Shown: positions 58,550-64,000 of the stretch, piece by piece
Layout of the letters: the number at the start of each line of letters is the position of its first letter
How positions within the stretch are numbered: position 1 is the first letter of the stretch
Origin: Nocardia arthritidis
GTDB taxonomy: Bacteria; Actinomycetota; Actinomycetes; Mycobacteriales; Mycobacteriaceae
DNA: 64,000 nt
NCBI RefSeq assembly: GCF_011801145.1
Contig: NZ_CP046172.1
Coordinates: 248,001 to 312,000 of the forward strand
Direction: 5' to 3'
The notes under the pieces: generated by a model
Seen by the model: only the letters and a program-made list of their open reading frames with translations
Database searches by the model: none
What the model was told of the DNA's origin: nothing
Translations under genes and position numbers: made by a program

Positions 58550-59011
58550 ATGGAGCACATAGCTTTTGGCGATACCCTGTTGACCAGGGTGCACTATTAC
58601 CGGACCGCGTTCGCGATACCGTGTCACACCAGCGGGGGCCGGATTCTGGTCACTGTCGGCGGGCAGCTGCGGGCGGTCACGATGCCGCAGCCGCTCGCCA
58701 GCGATGTCGTTGGAATCCTTTCCCGCACCACGGGTTCTGTCCCGGTGATCGTGCACGGTCGCGCCATGGTGCCGCGATGGACTTTCCTGACCGGGTATTC
58801 GGCGGTGGCCGATGACGATTGGCGGGTCAACGGGTTGATGCTGGCGACCGGTTGCACCCTGGTCCCGGTCGGGGGATTGGTGCCGCTGCCGTCGCCTGGT
58901 GATCCCCGGTTGTGCCGCTGGCTCGATCCGGTCAGGAGCAACCAACGTCCACCCCTGGATGTGGTACTCGATGCGGTGCGCCTGGTTCATCTCGGCATCC
59001 CGCGCTGGTGA
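58550..59011 (+). CDS. Hypothetical protein, element cargo
   Basis: 153 aa. Not recognised as a characterised family. VHYYRTAFAIPCHTSGGRILVTVGGQLRAVTMPQPL then GSVPVIVHGRAMVPRWTFLTGYSAV looks like a compact alpha/beta protein often seen beside XRE-type regulators in actinobacterial mobile regions. First of a rightward run of small genes divergent from the XRE gene. Confidence 0.7.
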   Translation: MEHIAFGDTLLTRVHYYRTAFAIPCHTSGGRILVTVGGQLRAVTMPQPLASDVVGILSRTTGSVPVIVHGRAMVPRWTFLTGYSAVADDDWRVNGLMLATGCTLVPVGGLVPLPSPGDPRLCRWLDPVRSNQRPPLDVVLDAVRLVHLGIPRW

Positions 59012-59050
59012 GCAAAGGAACGGGAATGCCAGGGATCGAGGTAGACGACG

Positions 59051-59302
59051 ATGAGTGACGCGCTACGGACCACTACGACCCGGGACGGCAGCAAGGCTGC
59101 GGTGTGGCAGATGATCGGCCGCGCTCCCTACATCGTGAACATGCGACTGTTCAGGCCCGGACCGGTGATGTTCAGTGTGCGTACCGATTTGGCCGAAGCA
59201 CGGCAAGCGATGCCGGAGCATGAAGATTTGTGGAACGCGGTTAGGCACGACTATTGGGCCGATCTGTTGTACCTGGTGCCCATCCGCGAACCATCGGGAT
59301 GA
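59051..59302 (+). CDS. Hypothetical protein, element cargo
   Basis: 83 aa, soluble. ATG 59051 has 'cgaggtagacgacg' upstream. ARQAMPEHEDLWNAVRHDYWADLLYLVPI is the most distinctive stretch. No family recognised. 39 bp after the preceding gene, likely the same transcript. Confidence 0.65.
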   Translation: MSDALRTTTTRDGSKAAVWQMIGRAPYIVNMRLFRPGPVMFSVRTDLAEARQAMPEHEDLWNAVRHDYWADLLYLVPIREPSG

Positions 59303-59305
59303 CAT

Positions 59306-59458
59306 ATGCGCGGGGTTCGCCTGGTCCAAGACGAGCACGGGGAGCCGCCCGCGTCTGCCGACTTTGTCTGCGTGACCGGCGATACTGCACGGGTAGCGAC
59401 TCAGGGCGACAGGCTGTCAACGAGAAGGGGTAGCGGATGGGGAACGACGAGCAGTTGA
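59306..59458 (+). CDS. Small hypothetical protein, 50 aa
   Basis: Starts three bases after the stop of the preceding gene and overlaps the next gene by 22 bases. Reads MRGVRLVQDEHGEPPASADF then VCVTGDTARVATQGDRLS, with coding-like codon choice. The ribosome site is weak, so coupled translation would be needed. Function unknown. Confidence 0.45.
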   Translation: MRGVRLVQDEHGEPPASADFVCVTGDTARVATQGDRLSTRRGSGWGTTSS

Positions 59459-59970
59459 GCATGGACCTCGGTGTCGAGCAGACCGAGTGGGGTAAATGGG
59501 TTGACCCGCAGAGGCGTGAGGCGCAAGCCCGGAAATTCATGGAGTACGCCGGTATTGAGGGCATCCCTGCGGAACCGTGGCCGGAAGACTCGCCGGAAGT
59601 AAAACGGCTGAACCCGATTGTCGCGGAATTGTTCCCCGATAGGGTTACCGCTGCGACGGCAACCGATACTGCCGATATGGTCGATGCGTTCATTTGTTTC
59701 ATAGGTGAATGCTTCATCAAGTTCGCTGGTGCCGAATGGGTCGAATATAAATGGTTCGGACGTGAGCATTCCTTTTATGAACACGTCAATCCGGCCCTAC
59801 TCTTCGATACGTATGACGAGGATCTAGAGGTCATATGGGGTTTGATAGGCAGCATGATCGAATATCATCCCGAAGAGCATGACGGCATGTTCTCGAAAAT
59901 GGCCTCGATCATCCGCGAATATGTAACCTATGTCGAGGAAAAGCGCCACGGCGAAAACCGAACCATCTGA
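59437..59970 (+). CDS. Hypothetical protein, element cargo
   Basis: 177 aa, acidic, with aromatic-rich helices (FICFIGECFIKFAGAEWVEYKWFGREHSFY). ATG 59437 follows 'aagggg'. Less G+C-rich than host genes, consistent with transfer. No family recognised; size and acidity would suit a phage-encoded inhibitor or immunity-type protein, but that is speculation. Confidence 0.75.
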   Translation: MGNDEQLSMDLGVEQTEWGKWVDPQRREAQARKFMEYAGIEGIPAEPWPEDSPEVKRLNPIVAELFPDRVTAATATDTADMVDAFICFIGECFIKFAGAEWVEYKWFGREHSFYEHVNPALLFDTYDEDLEVIWGLIGSMIEYHPEEHDGMFSKMASIIREYVTYVEEKRHGENRTI

Positions 59971-60031
59971 TAGAGGTTTCGCCACATGATTCTCTCCTCA
60001 TAATCCGTACACCGGGGGGTGTAGTCCAGCT

Positions 60032-61099
60032 ATGCCGGATGGATACGACAGAGACCGTGACAGGATTGCCGATAACAACATACGCGGCAGAGTATTCGAG
60101 AACGGCACGTACCTCTATTTCCGGGACCGTGAAAACGGGTATGAGCAGCAGTCTCGTGTTTACGAGACACCGGAGGGGCGAATACAGTTCGACAAGGTCA
60201 AGGCAGACCAAGGTCGAACATTCTCCATCGAGGATAAATCCGGCAGGATGGAGGGGCGGAAGGATGAGAAGCAGCTGAGAGCGCTGCGAGTCATACTCGA
60301 AACCGATAAAAAACATCAGCACATGTTGCGCTCCGTCGAAGGCGAATATGTTTCGAAAGAATGTCAACGCCTTATCGACGGGCTGAAGAAAGACTTCAAA
60401 GATAGATTCACGCACAAGGAAATCTCACGAACCGAAGCCCGCACAATATGGGCACTGGGCGTGGACTTGGAGCGAAGCAAACAGATCACGCCACCGGGGC
60501 AAGGTAAGCAGCTCGAATTACCGGGCGTAGGAGAGAAGGCGCGCGAGCAGAAGGCGCAGGAGCTGCAAAAGCGGCGGGACAAGATCGCAGTGTTGGCCAA
60601 GGCGCGCGAGGCCGCCTCGAAATTTCGTGCGGTACAAAGATTCCAGGAATCCGCCGCACGCGGCCGGGCCGACGCACCGCAAAGAATCGACCACGAGCGG
60701 CAAGCACACGAACAGGCCCGGCAGGCACGCGCGGTGTCAGCCCCCGGGCGTGAGGCTGCCGAACGGGTGGCACAGGAAATGGCGGCCCGCCTCGGGCTAT
60801 CCCGCGATGATCAACACACAGCCGTGGCGCGGGAAACGGAATCAGTCTCGGCACAGGCCGAGCGGGAAGCCCGGGACAAAGAAGCACGGGAACAGCTGAC
60901 ACGGGCGGACACGGCCCAGACCGCTTATATGCAGAATTTGGTGGAACGCGGGATACCACCCGAGATAGCCCGACTCCAAGGATATATCCAGGCACCGGTT
61001 ATCGCTCATGAGCGCGACCCTGGTCATACGGAAGCGCCGACGGTGCAGCGTGGTGGGCGTGGTGATGAGGGGCGTGGTATCGAGCGTGCCCGGAGTTGA
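60032..61099 (+). CDS. Large charged coiled-coil protein, element cargo
   Basis: 355 aa. Residues 1-150 form a globular part (GRVFENGTYLYFRDRENGYEQQSRVY, then SVEGEYVSKECQRLIDGLKKDF); residues about 165-310 are very rich in Arg, Glu, Ala and Gln and predicted coiled coil; the tail contains PPEIARLQGYIQAPV. Resembles accessory proteins next to relaxases or on actinobacterial plasmids and elements, but I cannot name it. Followed by a strong terminator. Confidence 0.75.
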   Translation: MPDGYDRDRDRIADNNIRGRVFENGTYLYFRDRENGYEQQSRVYETPEGRIQFDKVKADQGRTFSIEDKSGRMEGRKDEKQLRALRVILETDKKHQHMLRSVEGEYVSKECQRLIDGLKKDFKDRFTHKEISRTEARTIWALGVDLERSKQITPPGQGKQLELPGVGEKAREQKAQELQKRRDKIAVLAKAREAASKFRAVQRFQESAARGRADAPQRIDHERQAHEQARQARAVSAPGREAAERVAQEMAARLGLSRDDQHTAVARETESVSAQAEREARDKEAREQLTRADTAQTAYMQNLVERGIPPEIARLQGYIQAPVIAHERDPGHTEAPTVQRGGRGDEGRGIERARS

Positions 61100-61114
61100 G
61101 TCCGGTGTACTTGT

Positions 61115-61149
61115 GGCCTGGTGATGGAAGGGATGGCCATCACCAGGCC
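61115..61149 (+). terminator. Terminator after the cargo operon
   Basis: ggcctggtgatgg...ccatcaccaggcc, 13-bp perfect arms, then TTTA. From here to 61465 (about 315 bp) nothing else is supported. Confidence 0.88.
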
Positions 61150-61465
61150 TTTAGCGACACACACAGCGACCAGGGCAGCAAGGAGAAGCGGCAGCTCAAC
61201 CCCGGTCGTAGTCCCGGAACGCCGGAACCGGCCCGAAGTGTATCGGTTCGTGGCGTGTTTCCGGCGATATTGATGCTGTGTTCGACCAGAATTGCACCGA
61301 TATCCGGTTTATCCTATTCCTCCCTCTAACCTGTGTGTATGTCACGATCCATGAACCCTGCTGCCTTTATGGATCGTGGCTGTCGGGGAGGCCCGTGCTG
61401 TTGATTGGGCCGTTGACCGAGGGTGCGGTACGGGCCTCCCCGTTTCCAGGGCAGAATCACCGGTT

Positions 61466-61624
61466 ATGGCTGCTGACCGTCCGGCAGCGCGATTGTTGGC
61501 GCAGATCTTCGCGGCCGGTTACACCATCGACGACTTCATCGCGCGTCTCCGCGCTGAGGTGTTCGAATCCGATGCCGGTATCGTCACCGAAACGCGGCCG
61601 AAGGGGAAACACCACTACCGTTGA
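61466..61624 (+). CDS. Small hypothetical protein, 52 aa
   Basis: MAADRPAARLLAQIFAAGYTIDDFIARLRAEVF and a basic tail: an amphipathic helical character and host-like codon use, but no clear ribosome site. Could be a small regulator of the element; weakly supported. Confidence 0.35.
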   Translation: MAADRPAARLLAQIFAAGYTIDDFIARLRAEVFESDAGIVTETRPKGKHHYR

Positions 61625-61765
61625 CGTACACGACGTTATTTTTCCGGGTGTCCTTGCCGCGCTCGGTCGTCACGGCGGGACATCGTTGTACCGCATGGTG
61701 AATGGTGGTGAGGTCGGGATAGTACCTCCCAAGGCTCTGGGCCTCACCACCTCACGCAATCCGGG

Positions 61766-62737
61766 TTATTTGATGTTCACGCCCGGGAACGCCAGCCGCT
61801 GAGTCTCGGTCTTGGAATCGACCGGGGTCACCGGCTGCGCGATATGCAGGCCAACCCGGAACAGGACACGGACGGCGATTTGCCGGGTTTCCCACAGGGA
61901 GACCGGTTTACCGTCAATGGTGATGGTGCCTTGATCCGACATTTCGATGGTGACATCGTTACGGACACCCACCAGAATCTTGGACCAATCGGCAGCGATC
62001 AGCACGATATCGGCGGCGGGGTTCCAGCCACCATTCTTCGCTTCCTGCAAAGGCAGGCCGTAGAGTCCGGCTGGGGCACCGGCCGACAGGGACGGGGTGT
62101 AGATCGGTTGGCCGTTGTTGTCACGCAATCCGATCAACCGCCACTGCGCCCCCGGGACAGCGGCGATACCGTTGAGTTCCAGACCTTCGCTGGCGAGGAT
62201 TTCCCCCGCCTTGGCGACCTTGGCGGCGAGATCCATTTTCGGGTCGTCCACCACGTGGGTTTTCTTGTCCTTGTCGGCCCCGGTGCCACCGACGACCTTC
62301 GAGTCAGCGAGCCCGGCTATGCCACCGACCGGGAAGTCCTTCGGCGAACCCAGACCGAACAAAGCGGCCTGGTCGAGCTTCTTGCCCAATGCCGCTGCCA
62401 TGCGCGGCTTCAACTGTTCCCACAGATCAATCGAGGCGTCGTCGTAGACGTTGCGGGGAATAACCAAAGTGGTTTCGAGTTCCTTCGCGGTCAGCACCTC
62501 GTTGCGGACCGTGGCGGTGGATACGGGCCGGGCGTCGGTGTCGGCTTCCACCCACGAGGCGACCGGTTCGGCCGACAACACGGCCTGGTTCAGCTTCTGC
62601 GCGTTCATCGGCACCCGTTTGCCGAGCGTCATCACCGCTGACGACTGCGGGGCCAACGCAATGATTTCAGCGGCAGCGTCATCGGGCAGGAGGGCGGTGG
62701 AGTTACCGCCGAGTGCAGAGCGATCAATGGTAGGCAC
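61766..62737 (-). CDS. Phage major capsid protein, HK97 fold
   Basis: 323 aa. PDDAAAEIIALAPQSSAVMTLGKRVPM, VASWVEADTDARPVSTATV and ELETTLVIPRNVYDDASIDLWEQLKPRMAAALGKKLDQAALFG form the N-arm and E-loop/spine helix pattern of HK97-type capsids; the C-terminal QGTITIDGKPVSLWETRQIAVRVLFRVGLHIAQP is the usual P-domain end. GTG 62737 follows 'tgaaggaaatatattc'. No N-terminal protease domain, so assembly relies on the separate scaffold upstream. Confidence 0.92.
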   Translation of the reverse strand: MPTIDRSALGGNSTALLPDDAAAEIIALAPQSSAVMTLGKRVPMNAQKLNQAVLSAEPVASWVEADTDARPVSTATVRNEVLTAKELETTLVIPRNVYDDASIDLWEQLKPRMAAALGKKLDQAALFGLGSPKDFPVGGIAGLADSKVVGGTGADKDKKTHVVDDPKMDLAAKVAKAGEILASEGLELNGIAAVPGAQWRLIGLRDNNGQPIYTPSLSAGAPAGLYGLPLQEAKNGGWNPAADIVLIAADWSKILVGVRNDVTIEMSDQGTITIDGKPVSLWETRQIAVRVLFRVGLHIAQPVTPVDSKTETQRLAFPGVNIK

Positions 62738-62818
62738 GAATATATTTCCTTCAATCGTGTTGTACGAGAATGTGTTTGGGTCTCCCGATCACCGCTCGGG
62801 GCAGCGGAAAGATTGAAA

Positions 62819-63268
62819 TTAAATGTGGGGGAACAGGGTTCGCGGATCGAACCGTCCGCTGCTGGCACCGGTCGCGTTGGTGCGGCCCTGGTTCGGGTCT
62901 GGTTCCACGCGGGCTGCGGTGGCACGGAAGGCGTTGAGGGTTGCTGCGGATTGTTCGAGTTCTTCCCTGGTCGCACCGTGCAGCAGCCCGACCGGGACTC
63001 CGGCCGCCGTGGCGACCTCCAGACGCAACGCTGACGCTTCCAACTCGCCGACCCGGGACTCTGCCGCTTCCGCCCGCGCAACAGCGGCAGCGAGGGCGGT
63101 AGCGTGCTCGGCTTCGATCTGCTCGACGCGTGCCGCTTGGGTCTTCAACTCGTCGTAGTCGGCATACCGGTTGCGTACCCGGGTGATCCGTTCGGAGATG
63201 GCGGCATCGAACTCGGCTTGCGTCGTGATGGGCGCGAACTCTGTTGTGTCGCTGTTGGTTTCAGTCAC
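62819..63268 (-). CDS. Phage capsid scaffolding protein
   Basis: 149 aa. Long central coiled coil (DAAISERITRVRNRYADYDELKTQAARVEQIEAEHATALAAAVARAEAAESRVGEL), acidic N-terminus and a disordered Gly/Arg C-terminus (SSGRFDPRTLFPHI): the typical scaffold between portal and capsid. GTG 63268 begins one base after the portal stop, so translation is coupled. Confidence 0.85.
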   Translation of the reverse strand: MTETNSDTTEFAPITTQAEFDAAISERITRVRNRYADYDELKTQAARVEQIEAEHATALAAAVARAEAAESRVGELEASALRLEVATAAGVPVGLLHGATREELEQSAATLNAFRATAARVEPDPNQGRTNATGASSGRFDPRTLFPHI

Positions 63269-63269
63269 C

Positions 63270-64000
63270 TTATGCCGCCTCGTTGTCGGTTTGTTCGGTG
63301 GTCGGTGTCCGCCGTGCCGTCAGCGCGGCGACGGCGGGATTGGTCGCGGTGACGTGGTCGGATGCCGCCCGCAGGTTCTCCACAAGCCCGGTCACCCGCG
63401 CCTTGCGCTTGTCGGCTTCGATCTGTTTGCGGTCGGTCTCGGTGAACCCGAGCCGGTCATAGACGACCGGGGAATCGGCGGGCAGCACCCCGCATTGCAC
63501 GAGCTTGACCACCTCGTCAGCGGCGGCGGCACGCGAAATCGTGTTCGCGTCACGCCATTTCGGTGCCACGTCGTCGTAGAAGGTGTCCGGGATTGTGCCG
63601 TCTCGCACCAGCAAGCAGAGTTCGGCTACCTCGGTCCAGCCGTGCCCGAACTCGGTTTGTCGTTGCTCGGCCCGCTTCACAAGGCGCGCTTCGAGGGCGC
63701 GGATAGCGTCCGCGCTTGAGGCTTGGTCGTTGGCAAACCCTAAGTAGGACAGGGGGATTCCGCATTCTCCGGCGAATCCTTCGGCCAGCCCGCGTAGCTG
63801 GTCGAGGAACGGTGCGGGTGAGGCGGCAGTGAACTCGCCGACTTCGGCTCTAGCGTCGGGGTTTTCGTCGTCGTAGGGCAGGGACCAGACCCGGCCCGCG
63901 ATGGCTTCCCACCCCGGGCTGTCTGCTTGCTCCGCCGCGTGGTTCAACACGTAGCGCTGTGGAGTGGCGTAGAACTCTCGTGAGACTGCCGCCCCGGTGA
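63270..64000 (-). CDS. Phage portal protein, C-terminal part (runs off window)
   Basis: At least 243 codons, open to the window edge on the minus strand. AVSREFYATPQRYVLN at the edge, then GEFTAASPAPFLDQLRGLAEGFAGECGIPLSYLGFANDQASSADAIRALEARLVKRAEQRQ, matches SPP1/Gp6-type portal proteins. The internal GTG at 63950 is not the start. Order portal-scaffold-capsid is standard for tailed-phage head modules. Confidence 0.9.
   Translation of the reverse strand, partial: TGAAVSREFYATPQRYVLNHAAEQADSPGWEAIAGRVWSLPYDDENPDARAEVGEFTAASPAPFLDQLRGLAEGFAGECGIPLSYLGFANDQASSADAIRALEARLVKRAEQRQTEFGHGWTEVAELCLLVRDGTIPDTFYDDVAPKWRDANTISRAAAADEVVKLVQCGVLPADSPVVYDRLGFTETDRKQIEADKRKARVTGLVENLRAASDHVTATNPAVAALTARRTPTTEQTDNEAA

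Larger units (their letters stand above)
56361..64000. mobile_element. Integrated phage-like element (one end; continues past window)
   Basis: Left boundary at about 56361 inside the HhH-GPD gene. The element supplies a replacement gene, an XRE-TPR regulator, five small rightward unknown genes, and leftward portal, scaffold and major capsid genes. Base composition is patchier and less G+C-rich (59600-60400) than the host. No integrase, terminase or tail genes lie within the visible 7.6 kb; the far end is outside the window. Confidence 0.88.

Noticed and set aside
61278..61802. 174-codon + strand frame overlapping the capsid 3' end
   Set aside because: No ribosome site, overlaps the capsid gene by 37 bp, and its composition changes midway; not enough to call.

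Overview
The window is high-GC actinobacterial chromosome. It most resembles Nocardia or a close mycolic-acid-containing relative. Supporting evidence is an antigen-85-like mycolyltransferase, MMPL transporters, a mycothiol-dependent isomerase-type protein, an actinobacterial QcrB, a DUF397 gene, a WS/DGAT-type acyltransferase, and the order SRP RNA then Rv3722c-type aspartate aminotransferase. Species cannot be assigned from the sequence alone.

Layout. 1-2271 is the 3' end of an rRNA operon (23S, 5S, strong terminator). 2582-11300 holds a stand-alone nitric oxide synthase oxygenase divergent from a NiCoT metal permease, a mycolyltransferase, an aromatic aminotransferase, a dienelactone-hydrolase-like protein, tRNA-Ser(GCT), tRNA-Arg(ACG), a mycothiol-dependent isomerase-like protein and a DUF998-RidA reading frame. 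11464-13129 is a dcm-vsr cytosine methylation/repair pair facing a 37-codon membrane peptide. 13361-20114 has a heterodimeric ABC exporter, a glycolipid-binding-domain protein, tyrA, the tadA pair and tRNA-Ser(CGA). 20190-33077 is envelope and transport rich: an acyltransferase-3 protein, three tandem small membrane paralogues, two tandem MMPL transporters under a divergent TetR gene, an Rrf2 regulator and a second heterodimeric ABC exporter. 33128-37613 carries tgt, a YhhQ-type queuosine-precursor transporter and gluQ, which looks like a queuosine salvage and hypermodification neighbourhood. 38680-48490 holds a DUF397 protein, a qcrB gene without qcrA/qcrC, an acyltransferase with a Cys-rich pentapeptide insertion, a YeiH transporter, a GT39-like membrane glycosyltransferase, a secreted esterase and a TetR-SDR divergent pair with clear operators.

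49283-52478 is the most unusual block. A probable RiPP precursor ends in eight Phe/Trp-x-(Gln/Asn/Glu) triads. It is followed by a SPASM radical-SAM enzyme and a protein with an HxD...H...R arrangement resembling Fe(II)/2-oxoglutarate oxygenases. The block lies between a decayed tRNA-like remnant and an intact tRNA-Ser(GGA), next to a possible integrase relic, so it may be an old tRNA-targeted island.

52528-56099 returns to core genome (secreted protein, SRP RNA, aspC, methyltransferase). At 56361 an integrated phage-like element begins. It interrupts a host HhH-GPD DNA repair gene after codon 33 and restores function with a complete, slightly different copy that starts on the stop codon of the host fragment (TGATG). 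The element then carries an XRE-TPR regulator, five small rightward unknown genes, and leftward head genes (portal, scaffold, major capsid). It runs off the window end.
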